Shown one piece after another: positions 6,824 to 14,312 of a DNA stretch of 18,977 nt; the stretch's first letter is position 1; each line of letters begins with the position of its first letter. The stretch is taken from NCBI GenBank assembly GCA_964403795.1, contig CAYOHP010000122.1:1-18977 (forward strand), read 5' to 3'. The position numbers and the translations under genes were made by a program. The DNA is from CAYOHP01 sp964403795 [NCBI: uncultured bacterium] (GTDB taxonomy: Bacteria > Muiribacteriota > UBA6191 > CAZXTJ01). Below the pieces are notes generated by a model. That model searched no databases, had not been told where the DNA came from, and worked only from the letters and a program-made list of their open reading frames with translations.

Positions 6824-8124
6824 GACCCGCCCCCCTCGATCCGGGCGAGCAGGTCCAAGAGCGCGGCTGCCAGTCGATCGGGGCCCGTCCCCGGGTCCTC
6901 GGCCAGGCGGCGGTCGAGGAGCGAGAGGACGTGGTCGAGGGCGGTCCGGAGGTCCGGGACACAGGGCTGGGGCTCGGGGCCGGCGCCTCCAGGTACCGCC
7001 CCGGGCGTTCCCGGGGGCGTCCCGCCCACCAGGGCCTCCAGACGGGAGTGGAGCAGGGTGACCTCGATCCCCTTGGGGAGGAAGCCGGTGAACCACTGCT
7101 CGAGCTCGGGATCGGCCAGCAGGTCCTCGGAGGCGGTGGCGGTGAAGCCGATGCGAGGTCGGGGATCGCCGCGGGCGGCCAGCTCGCGGGCCACCTCGAT
7201 GCCCGTGAGTCCGGGCATGTGGAGGTCGATGAGGACGAGGTCGGAGGACTCGGAGAGCGCCAGCTCGAGGCCGCGGCGACCATCCTCGGCCAGGAGCACC
7301 CGCCAGCCGTGGGCCGAGAGCACCCGGGTGACGAGCCGCCGGTTCATCTCGTGGTCGTCCATGTAGACCACGGTGCGGCTCCGGGCCGCGGCCGTCCAGT
7401 CCCCGCTGGCGGCCAGGCGGCTGCAGGCAGCCGCCACCCCGGCCGAGGCCAGGCGCGCCACCGTGCCGCCGCGTTCCCCGTCCTCGAAGCCGAGCCGGTA
7501 CCCGCAACGGTCCGCCAGCTTGCAGGCCAGGTAGAGGCCGAGACCGAGCGAACCCCTGGTCGAGTGGAAGGCCTGGCCCCAGCGGCTGCGGTCCGGGACC
7601 GCCGCGCCGCGATCCACGACCTCCAGGCACCGGGTCCCGGGGAGGAGACGGACCCGGACCACCCCCTCGGTGTGTTCGAGGCCGTTTTGCACCAGGATCT
7701 CGAGCGCCACTCCGACCATGTCGGGCACGCTCCATCCGGGACCCGGAGCCCGCTCGACCTCGAGGCGCCGGGAGACCGTCGATCCATGGCCGGCCACATG
7801 GAGGCGGATCCGCTCCTGGAGTTCGTCGACATCGAGGTCGCCGCGGCTGCCCCCGGCCTCGCTCCCGTGCTCGGCCAGCCAGACCGCGGCATCGACCAGG
7901 CGGGCGTAGCGGGCCAGGCGATGCGATGCGTCGGTGAGCGGTCCGAGGTCCCGGCGCGCCCCGCCGCGCTTGCCGGACTTCAGCTTCATGAGGACCATCT
8001 CGGTGTAGCCCGAGAGCGCCCACGAGGCGTTCTTCAGCTCGTGGGCCAGGCGGTCGACCAGGATTCCCGGATCCGGTTCCTCGGCCACCCGGCGAGAGTA
8101 GCCGAGGCATCGTGTCTCCGTCAC
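6820..8124 (-). CDS. Soluble hybrid histidine kinase (HisKA-HATPase-REC)
   Basis: A 434-residue cytoplasmic protein without membrane segments or an obvious sensor domain. The N-terminus goes straight into a kinase core: His28 in AHELKNASW is the likely phospho-acceptor, with a HATPase domain at about 115-228 containing Asn147 (N-box) and GSLGLGLYLA (191-200, G2). The G1 box reads VDRGAAVP rather than DxGxG, so ATP binding may be altered. A receiver domain follows (about 250-366) with Asp256-Asp257, phospho-acceptor Asp300 in VLIDLHMPG, Thr328 and Lys351. A helical tail at about 390-430 resembles the tail of the receiver protein two genes on. The GTG start at 8124 lacks a clear RBS; GTG 8088 is an alternative. 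It is the first gene of the operon, divergent from the TonB receptor operon. Confidence 0.88.
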   Translation of the reverse strand: MTETRCLGYSRRVAEEPDPGILVDRLAHELKNASWALSGYTEMVLMKLKSGKRGGARRDLGPLTDASHRLARYARLVDAAVWLAEHGSEAGGSRGDLDVDELQERIRLHVAGHGSTVSRRLEVERAPGPGWSVPDMVGVALEILVQNGLEHTEGVVRVRLLPGTRCLEVVDRGAAVPDRSRWGQAFHSTRGSLGLGLYLACKLADRCGYRLGFEDGERGGTVARLASAGVAAACSRLAASGDWTAAARSRTVVYMDDHEMNRRLVTRVLSAHGWRVLLAEDGRRGLELALSESSDLVLIDLHMPGLTGIEVARELAARGDPRPRIGFTATASEDLLADPELEQWFTGFLPKGIEVTLLHSRLEALVGGTPPGTPGAVPGGAGPEPQPCVPDLRTALDHVLSLLDRRLAEDPGTGPDRLAAALLDLLARIEGGGS

Positions 8125-8152
8125 ATGGGGAAGCCCGGGGCGACCCACCGGG

Positions 8153-8173
8153 GAGGGAGTGATACGCTCCCTC
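8153..8173. promoter_or_regulatory. Inverted repeat in shared divergent control region
   Basis: A perfect 7-bp inverted repeat, GAGGGAG (8153-8159) and CTCCCTC (8167-8173) with a 7-bp spacer, lies inside the 72-bp gap between the signalling operon and the envelope operon. It sits 23 bp before the receptor ATG and just before its RBS. It could be a dimeric regulator's operator or an mRNA hairpin affecting translation of the receptor. I see no confident -10/-35 pair here. Confidence 0.45.
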
Positions 8174-8180
8174 GCAGCCG

Positions 8181-8187
8181 GAAGGAG
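8181..8187 (+). promoter_or_regulatory. Ribosome-binding site of the TonB receptor gene
   Basis: GAAGGAG ends 9 nt before the ATG at 8197. It is the best Shine-Dalgarno sequence in the operon and fixes the start inside a frame that stays open much further upstream. Confidence 0.75.
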
Positions 8188-8196
8188 CCGCTCGCC

Positions 8197-10239
8197 ATGG
8201 CCTCTTGGGGATGCCTGGGGAGGGGGGCGATGCTGGCCCCTGCGCTGACGATCGCCGTGACGATCGCCGGGGCGGAAGGCCTGGAGAGCCTGTTGGCCGA
8301 GGAGTCGGCACTGGCCCGCCAGGCCGACACCGTGGTGACCGCGGCCCGGTACTCGCAGCGGGTCGACCGGACGCCGTCCCGGGTCCATGTCATCCCCAAG
8401 AGCCAGATCGAGGCGGTGGAGCCGAAGACCGTGGCCGACCTGCTGCGCCTGGTCCCGGGCTTCACGGTGCTCCGTCGCCAGGTGCGGGGGCACGAGGTCT
8501 CGGCCTTCGGGGTGGGCGGGCAGTTCTCGAACAAGGTGCTGATCCAGGTCGACGGACACCGGGTGACCGAGCCGGGATTCGGGAACTTCCTGTGGCAGGA
8601 CCTGCCGGTGGCGGTCGAGGACGTGGACCGGATCGAAGTGGTCCTCGGCCCGGAATCGACCCTGCACGGGACCAACGCCTTCGCCGCGGTGGTGAACATC
8701 CGGACCGGACGCCTGCGCGACCGGGGAGGCAGCCGGGTCGTGGTGCGGGGCGGGAACCGCGGGTACCGGGCGACGTCCTGGCTGGCGGCCCGCTCCACTC
8801 CGGAGGAGTACCTGGGGGTGAGCGTCGAGGAGGAAGGCCAGCGGGGGTTCGGGGCCCTGGTCGACGGCGTGGGCACGCCGGATGCGGCCTTCGTCCGGGG
8901 GGAGGAGGTGCGCCGGCGCTCGGCCAGGGTGGTCAGCGAGAGTGCGCTCGGTTCCCGGTCGCGACTCCGGGTGGCGGCCGCCATGCAGGAGTCCCGGCTC
9001 GAGCACCTGCCCACCGCGCCCGGCGCCATCGCCGAACTGGACGGGGTGGAACGATCCCACTGGCTCGACCTGGACTTCGACCACCACCTCTCGACCACCC
9101 GGAGCTTCCAGGTGAAGGGAACCTGGTCGGAACGGGAGCGGGAGTTCTCGGCCGCACCGCTGGGCTTCCAGGGTGTCGCGGAACGGGACCTGGGCAGCGG
9201 GATCCTGGACCTGGAACTCCGCTACAACCAGCGCCGCGGTCCCTGGAGGCTGGTCGGGGGTGCCAGCCTCCTGGAGGTCTCGTCCTCCGGCTACCTGCTC
9301 CAGCCGGGAGACGACGACGCCCGGTCCACCTCGGTCTTCGTCCAGGGCGAGCGCGAGTTCGGCGACCGCTTCGTGCTGTTCGCCGGCAGCCGCATGGTCT
9401 TCCAGGATCTCGGCGACGACGCACTCTCCTGGAAGGTGGCGGGCCTCTACCGGCCCCACCCGGACACCGCCCTCCGCCTGGCCATCGGCACCAGCTTCCG
9501 CCAGCCCGACCTGATCTCGGCGCGCCTCAGGACCACCGGCCGGCTCGGTGCCACGCCGCTCGACCGGCCGCTGCTCACGGCCAATCCTGGCCTCGACAAC
9601 GAGCGGGCCCGGGGCTTCGTCCAAGCCGGTCTCGAGCGGCGCTGGCGCGACGGCCACGTGGGGCTCGATCTCTACACCGCTCGTCTGGACGGGTTGGTGG
9701 AGCTGGTGGGCATGCCTCCGGCCGCCAACCTGCTCACCCCGGCTCCGGTCTCCTCGGGCCTGACCCCGCACCAGTGGCAGAACAGCCCGGACCGCCTGCG
9801 CCTCCGGGGAGCCACCCTCTCCTTCACCGAGAAGCTCGGGGAGCTCGACCTGCAGCTGGCGCTCAACGTCCAGGACGTGGGCGGGAGCTCGCTCGGGGCC
9901 GACGCCCCCTATGCCCCGAGCCGCTCGGGCTCGGTGATGCTGTCGCGGGCGCCGCGTGGGCGGCGCTGGGGAGCCACCCTGACCTGGACGGGCGTCGGGC
10001 CCTACGACGTGGACCGCAATGCCCTGGAGGACGGGGCCTCGCCCCAGCTCCCGGGCTACGGGCTCCTCGATGTCCATCTGCGCCGTCGGCTCTCGGACGC
10101 CTGTTCGCTCACCCTGTCGGCGGCCAACGTGCTCGACCACGGACACCGGGAAGTGCTCTACACCCTGGTGGGCGACACTCGGGAGCAGGGCGTCGGCTTC
10201 GGGCGCGAGTTCTACCTGACGGTGCGGTGGGACCTGTGA
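8197..10239 (+). CDS. TonB-dependent outer-membrane receptor
   Basis: A 680-residue outer-membrane transporter/receptor. An N-terminal signal peptide covers about residues 1-26. A TonB-box-like DTVVTAARYSQ (44-54) leads directly into the plug domain (about 58-170), with VADLLRLVPGF, VLIQVDGHRV, DLPVAVEDVDRIEVVLGP and AFAAVVNIRT in the normal order. The rest is an Arg/aromatic-rich beta-barrel with alternating strands, including the characteristic SFRQPDL and a late NVLDHGHRE. It ends in FYLTVRWDL, with a terminal Leu instead of the usual aromatic residue. The plug most resembles cobalamin/siderophore-type receptors, but the substrate cannot be read from sequence. It is the first gene of the six-gene operon, so the operon is probably built around uptake or surface sensing. 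Confidence 0.94.
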   Translation: MASWGCLGRGAMLAPALTIAVTIAGAEGLESLLAEESALARQADTVVTAARYSQRVDRTPSRVHVIPKSQIEAVEPKTVADLLRLVPGFTVLRRQVRGHEVSAFGVGGQFSNKVLIQVDGHRVTEPGFGNFLWQDLPVAVEDVDRIEVVLGPESTLHGTNAFAAVVNIRTGRLRDRGGSRVVVRGGNRGYRATSWLAARSTPEEYLGVSVEEEGQRGFGALVDGVGTPDAAFVRGEEVRRRSARVVSESALGSRSRLRVAAAMQESRLEHLPTAPGAIAELDGVERSHWLDLDFDHHLSTTRSFQVKGTWSEREREFSAAPLGFQGVAERDLGSGILDLELRYNQRRGPWRLVGGASLLEVSSSGYLLQPGDDDARSTSVFVQGEREFGDRFVLFAGSRMVFQDLGDDALSWKVAGLYRPHPDTALRLAIGTSFRQPDLISARLRTTGRLGATPLDRPLLTANPGLDNERARGFVQAGLERRWRDGHVGLDLYTARLDGLVELVGMPPAANLLTPAPVSSGLTPHQWQNSPDRLRLRGATLSFTEKLGELDLQLALNVQDVGGSSLGADAPYAPSRSGSVMLSRAPRGRRWGATLTWTGVGPYDVDRNALEDGASPQLPGYGLLDVHLRRRLSDACSLTLSAANVLDHGHREVLYTLVGDTREQGVGFGREFYLTVRWDL

Positions 10240-11144
10240 TCCCGGTCCGCGACCGGTTCCCGGGGGGGGGGTCGAGAGTCCTCCTCGTCGGGCTGGTCGC
10301 AGCCTGGCTGGCGGCCCCGGCGCGGGTCCGGGCCGCCGGGGAAGGCTTCCAGGTGGCGGTACTCCTGGGGGCCGACGTGGGCGGGCTCCGCAGGGCGGCC
10401 GCGGGGGTGGCCAAGGTCCCCGGCGTGCATGTCCACAGCTTCGAGCTCTTCAAGGGGACCCTGGAGGTGGACCGGGCGGTGCAGTCGCTCCGCCACTTCC
10501 CCTTCGACGCGGTGGTGGCACTGGGCAAGGATGCCCACGAGTTCGCCCGCTCCGAGCGGATCCGGCGAGGCTACGCCGCCACCATGGTCCCGGAATCGGG
10601 CGAGGGCGATGCCGACCTGGTTCCCTTCGAGCCCGGGGTCGAGGACTGGGCGCGCTTCCTGGCCGAGGTGGCTCCGGAAGGATCCAAGGTGGCGGCCCTC
10701 TCGGGATCCCCGTCGGCCGCGTCCCGGTTGGCCGCCCTGGGGACCGCCCTGGGTACCCGCGGGCGACAGCTGTCGGTGGTGGCGGTGGGAGGGAGGACCT
10801 CGTTCCCCGAGGCCCTCCGCAAGTCCCTGGCGGGCGCCCGGGTCCTGCTGCTGCTGCGCGACCCGGCGCTGCTGGAAAGGGTCGAGCAGGTCCGGCACCT
10901 GCTGAAGGAGGCGCACCGGACGGGGGTGGCGGTGGTCTCCTTCACCCCGGGACTCCTCGACGAGGGCGCGGCGCTCTCGCTCGAGATCCCCTACGAGGTC
11001 GCGGGCGAGCGGGCGGCCCGCAAGGCCCTGGGTCTGCCGCCCCCGGAGCGGATCCTCTCGGTGGGCGTGAACCGCGACCGGGCACAGCGGCTCGGCCTCT
11101 CGCTCCCCGTCGACCTGGAGCGCCGCCTGGGGACGAGCGAGTGA
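10236..11144 (+). CDS. ABC-type substrate-binding protein, TrpX-like family
   Basis: A 302-residue periplasmic protein of the ABC_sub_bind family (type I periplasmic-binding fold). A signal peptide (hydrophobic about 15-28, Ala-rich cleavage near 33-34) is followed by two lobes. The C-terminus GVNRDRAQRLGLSLP matches the family's closing pattern of Asn, helix, then Gly-Leu-x-(hydrophobic)-Pro, and the preceding GERAARKALG matches its last helix. No permease or ATPase gene is adjacent, so it is an orphan binding protein, which in this family is often linked to sensor kinases. The start is GTG, overlapping the receptor stop as GTGA. A run of ten G (10262-10271) lies within codons 9-12 and could be prone to slippage. 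Confidence 0.87.
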   Translation: MIPVRDRFPGGGSRVLLVGLVAAWLAAPARVRAAGEGFQVAVLLGADVGGLRRAAAGVAKVPGVHVHSFELFKGTLEVDRAVQSLRHFPFDAVVALGKDAHEFARSERIRRGYAATMVPESGEGDADLVPFEPGVEDWARFLAEVAPEGSKVAALSGSPSAASRLAALGTALGTRGRQLSVVAVGGRTSFPEALRKSLAGARVLLLLRDPALLERVEQVRHLLKEAHRTGVAVVSFTPGLLDEGAALSLEIPYEVAGERAARKALGLPPPERILSVGVNRDRAQRLGLSLPVDLERRLGTSE

Positions 11145-11518
11145 AGCTCCGCTCCGTCCAGGCTGGTGTCGTCCGCGACTTCGAGGGCGACGGTGCCGCG
11201 GGCCCCGGGCGGGCCGGCTCGCTGCTGGCGGGCCTGGTGGCCGCGGGGGTCGAGATCGACCACGTCTGCGGAGGGTACGCCGGCTGCGGCACCTGCCGGG
11301 TCGAGGTGACCACCGGGGCGGAGGGTTGCTCCCCCCCCGGTGCCGACGAGCTGCGGCGGCTGGCGACCCTGAGGGGGCGGACGGCCGCGACCCGGCTGGC
11401 CTGCCAGTGCGTTCCGGGGGCGGAGCCGGTCGAGGTGGTCGTCCCCGAGCCGGCCCGGGCCGGCCCCGAGGGGATCGCCATCGAGTGTCCCTGGAGGCCG
11501 GGGCGGGGCCGATCGTGA
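11141..11518 (+). CDS. 2Fe-2S ferredoxin, adrenodoxin-like
   Basis: A 125-residue cytoplasmic electron carrier. The plant/adrenodoxin-type cluster ligands are Cys43, Cys49 and Cys52 in HVCGGYAGCGTC, and Cys88 in RLACQC, with spacing C-x5-C-x2-C-x35-C. The beta-grasp fold is visible around them. Cys63 and Cys90 are additional non-ligand cysteines. The C-terminal roughly 20 residues are Pro/Arg/Gly-rich and unusual for the family. There is no signal peptide, which contrasts with the secreted products on both sides. The start is GTG overlapping the upstream stop as GTGA. A redox partner is not encoded in the window; reductive release or modification of the imported ligand is one possible role, but that is inference. 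Confidence 0.9.
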   Translation: MKLRSVQAGVVRDFEGDGAAGPGRAGSLLAGLVAAGVEIDHVCGGYAGCGTCRVEVTTGAEGCSPPGADELRRLATLRGRTAATRLACQCVPGAEPVEVVVPEPARAGPEGIAIECPWRPGRGRS

Positions 11519-12717
11519 GGTCGCGTCGGGAGGCGGCGGCCGGATTCCCGGGGTCGGCACGAACGGTCGCCAGGACGGCTTTGACCGGAATCCTGCTGGC
11601 GTCGGTCGTACCCATGGCGCCGGCCCGGGACCCGGTCCGGGTACCGGTCGACGATGGGCTCCAGGCGCGGGCGGCGGCCCGATTGAACCATCACCGGTCG
11701 CTGGCGGGCCTGCCGGCGGTCCGTCCCCATCCGGCCGTGGCGAGGGCCGCCCTGGCCCACGCCCGCTACCTGGCGCGCCACGTCCCGGCGGGCCATATCT
11801 CGCTGGAGGACGCCCACGGGGAACGGCCCGGCAGGGTCGGTTTCACCGGGCGGGGACCGGGAGAGAGGGTCGAGGTCCAGGGCCTTGCCGCCTCGGTGGC
11901 CGAGGGCGTGTCCTCCGAGACCGGGCCCGAGGCGGCCGTCGACCACCTCGTCAACTCGGTCTACCACCGCTCCGGTCTGTTCCGTCCCGAGGCGCGCTGG
12001 ATCGGCTTCGGCGCCATGACGCGAGGCGTCGTGAACCTGGCCTGGACCCCCGAGGACCCGAGTCCGCCCGGGATCTGGGTCTACCCGGGCGAGGGCGCCA
12101 CCGGGATCCCGCCCCGGTTCCCGGGCGGGGAGCTGCCGGACCCGCTCCCCGGCGTCGGGTATCCGGTGGGCCCGCCGCTCTCGATCGGGACCCCGGGCGC
12201 GGCGCCCCGGGTGCGGGCCGCGCGCCTGGTCGGACCCGGGGGAGCGGTGCCGCTCCGGAAGCTGACCCCAAGCGACGCCCCCCAGGGGGACCTGCTCGGG
12301 GTCTGGACCTACCTCGTGCCCCTGGAGCCGCTCCAGGAGGGGACGGCGTACCGGCTGGAGGCGGAGGTGAGGGACGGCGATCGCTGGCGCAAGGTCGGCG
12401 CCGGCTTCGCGACCGGGAGCGAGACCCCCGGCGAGGACCTCTGGTCGGTCGAGATCCGGGACGTGCGGATCGACGGCACCTTGGCCCGGGGTGCCCGGGT
12501 GCGGATCGCGGTCGAACTCGTGGCCACCCACGAGGAGGACCTGGGACTCCGGTTCACCGAGGACGGAGCGACCGTGCAGGACGGTCCCGGGCGCAGCTTC
12601 GAGTGGCAGCTCCCCGGGTGGGGCCGGCACGAGCTCGGGATCCGGGCCTACTACCGCTCGACCGACGAGGCCTTCGCGGCCCGCACCCTGGTCGTCGACC
12701 TGGGACCGGCGCCGTGA
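11515..12717 (+). CDS. CAP/SCP-domain secreted protein (copy 1)
   Basis: A 400-residue exported protein with a signal peptide or N-terminal anchor (hydrophobic about 19-37). The CAP (SCP/PR1, YkwD-like) domain spans about 50-170: LNHHRSLAGLPAV at the start, His101 in AHGERPG, Glu130 in VAEGVS and His151 in VYHRSGLF are the likely cavity residues, followed by WIGFGA. After it come YPGEG, a PPRFPGGELPDPLP linker (199-212) and two beta-rich Ig-like segments (about 215-300 and 308-395), the first with the GTAYRLEAEV pattern. CAP proteins of bacteria are extracellular and their substrates are mostly unknown. The start is GTG in a GTGA overlap with the ferredoxin. It is paralogous to the next gene. 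Confidence 0.87.
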   Translation: MRSRREAAAGFPGSARTVARTALTGILLASVVPMAPARDPVRVPVDDGLQARAAARLNHHRSLAGLPAVRPHPAVARAALAHARYLARHVPAGHISLEDAHGERPGRVGFTGRGPGERVEVQGLAASVAEGVSSETGPEAAVDHLVNSVYHRSGLFRPEARWIGFGAMTRGVVNLAWTPEDPSPPGIWVYPGEGATGIPPRFPGGELPDPLPGVGYPVGPPLSIGTPGAAPRVRAARLVGPGGAVPLRKLTPSDAPQGDLLGVWTYLVPLEPLQEGTAYRLEAEVRDGDRWRKVGAGFATGSETPGEDLWSVEIRDVRIDGTLARGARVRIAVELVATHEEDLGLRFTEDGATVQDGPGRSFEWQLPGWGRHELGIRAYYRSTDEAFAARTLVVDLGPAP

Positions 12718-14312
12718 GCGGGCGACCTGGCCGGGTCGGGCCCACGCCGGAGCGGGAGCGGTGGGGGAACGGTAGCTCGGCGAGGTTCGCGGCCGCGCTG
12801 CTGCTGGCGTGGACGACGACGTGGGTGGGCGCCGACCAGGGGCCATCGGGACGGTCGGCCGCTCGGGCTGCCGAGCTGTACGCCCGAGCCCGGGCCGCCT
12901 TCGCCAAGGGCGAGACGGAGCGGGCCTACGCCCTCCACGCCAGCGCCTCGCTGCCCGACTCCCGGCTCGAGGAGCCGATCCGCCGGGCCCTGGACCGGGT
13001 GAACCATCATCGACGCTTCGCCATGCTGCCCCCGGTGGTGGCCGATCCCCGGGTGACCAGGGCGGCCGCCGCCCATGCCGCCTACCTCGATCGCCATGCC
13101 CCGGCTCCCGCGCCCGGGGTCCCGATCCGTCTGAGGGAGGTCCACGGCGAGGAGCCGGACCGGCCCGGGTTCACGGGCAGGACCGCGGCCGAGCGGGTGG
13201 CGGCCCAGGGGCTGGCGGGGCGGGTCGACGAGGTGATCTCGTTCGGGATCCCCGAACCCGAGGCCGCGGTGGACCACCTCATGAACACGGTCTTCCACCG
13301 GATCGGACTGTTGCGTCCGGCCGGTCGCCGGCTCGGCCACGGGGTCGGCAGGGACACCGTCCTCGACCTGGTGCGGGAGGGAGATGTCGACGGCGTCTTC
13401 TGCTACCCGGGTCCGGGTCAGCAGGACGTCCCGCCGCGCTTTCCCGGCGGGGAGGCGCCCGACCCGCTGCCCGATGCCGCCTACCCCGTGGGCCCGCCGC
13501 TCTCGGTGATGGTCGCCCGGGGGGATCCCGAGGTCCTCTCCGCCCGCCTGGTGGGGCCCTCGGGGGAGGTACGCCTGAAGCGGATCGACCGCACCACCGG
13601 CCCCCGTCCCGACCTGCTCGAGGGGTGCGTGTTCTTCGTCCCCGAGGCGCCGCTCGAACCCGGGACCGAGTACGAGGCGAGGTTCCGACTGGTGGGAAGC
13701 GAACGCCGGATCGTCTTCACCACCGGCCGCGAGGTGCCGGGCGAGGAGCGGCTCACGGCCTCGTTCCCCAGGCTCACCGTGACTCCCCCGGTGGCGGACC
13801 CCGGGGAATGGATGCAGGCCGAGGTGGAGCTCGTGGCCTCGCATCCCGACCGGGTCCGGGTCGAGTGGCGGATCGCCGGCGCCCCGGCCGGGGAAGGTCG
13901 CCGGATCCGCTGGAAGGCCGGGGAACCCGGTACCCACCAGATCGAGGTCCGGGCCACCTACCCGCCGCACCCGACGGCCGCGGCCCGGCGGGGGGCCTTC
14001 TTCACGGTGCGGGACCCGGTGCGCCGGGAAGCGCTGGGCAAGCCGCTGGGTCTCTCGTTCCACCCGAGCGCGCCCTGGACCGCGGGTACCCGGGTGAGGC
14101 TCTCCGCCACGCCGCTGCACATGGGACCGACGGTCCGCTACCAGTTCTCGGTCGACGGCCGGCTGCTGGGGACCTCGGAGACCCCCGAGTGGACCTGGAT
14201 CGCGGACGGTCGCCACGACCATCGCTTCGAGGTGGTGTTCCGCTTCCCCGGCGGCAAGGCGACCCGATCGGTGGAACAGGTCCCGGCCTCCTCGACGGCG
14301 GATCGCCGTTGA
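12714..14312 (+). CDS. CAP/SCP-domain secreted protein (copy 2, extended)
   Basis: A 532-residue paralogue of the preceding gene product. A signal peptide or anchor (about 21-40) is followed by an added helical segment (about 46-80, AELYARARAAFAKGE, TPR-like). The CAP domain is at about 90-215, with VNHHRRFAMLPPV, His144 in VHGEEPDRPGF, Glu173 in VDEVIS and His195 in VFHRIGLLRP. The PPRFPGGEAPDPLP linker (240-253) and AYPVGPPLS follow as in copy 1, then three rather than two beta-rich segments, the last with RVRLSATP and FSVDGRLLGT. The start is GTG in a GTGA overlap. The two copies share order and motifs but have diverged widely, so the duplication is old. Function is unknown. Confidence 0.87.
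   Translation: MSGRPGRVGPTPERERWGNGSSARFAAALLLAWTTTWVGADQGPSGRSAARAAELYARARAAFAKGETERAYALHASASLPDSRLEEPIRRALDRVNHHRRFAMLPPVVADPRVTRAAAAHAAYLDRHAPAPAPGVPIRLREVHGEEPDRPGFTGRTAAERVAAQGLAGRVDEVISFGIPEPEAAVDHLMNTVFHRIGLLRPAGRRLGHGVGRDTVLDLVREGDVDGVFCYPGPGQQDVPPRFPGGEAPDPLPDAAYPVGPPLSVMVARGDPEVLSARLVGPSGEVRLKRIDRTTGPRPDLLEGCVFFVPEAPLEPGTEYEARFRLVGSERRIVFTTGREVPGEERLTASFPRLTVTPPVADPGEWMQAEVELVASHPDRVRVEWRIAGAPAGEGRRIRWKAGEPGTHQIEVRATYPPHPTAAARRGAFFTVRDPVRREALGKPLGLSFHPSAPWTAGTRVRLSATPLHMGPTVRYQFSVDGRLLGTSETPEWTWIADGRHDHRFEVVFRFPGGKATRSVEQVPASSTADRR

Noticed and set aside
6757-8196. Upstream extension of the TonB receptor frame
   Set aside because: It is antisense to two intact kinase genes, while the signal peptide and RBS are at 8197.
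8125-10146. Long minus-strand frame antisense to the TonB receptor
   Set aside because: A shadow frame produced by high GC3; its Gly/Arg/His-rich product shows no domain, and the kinase homology starts only near 8124.
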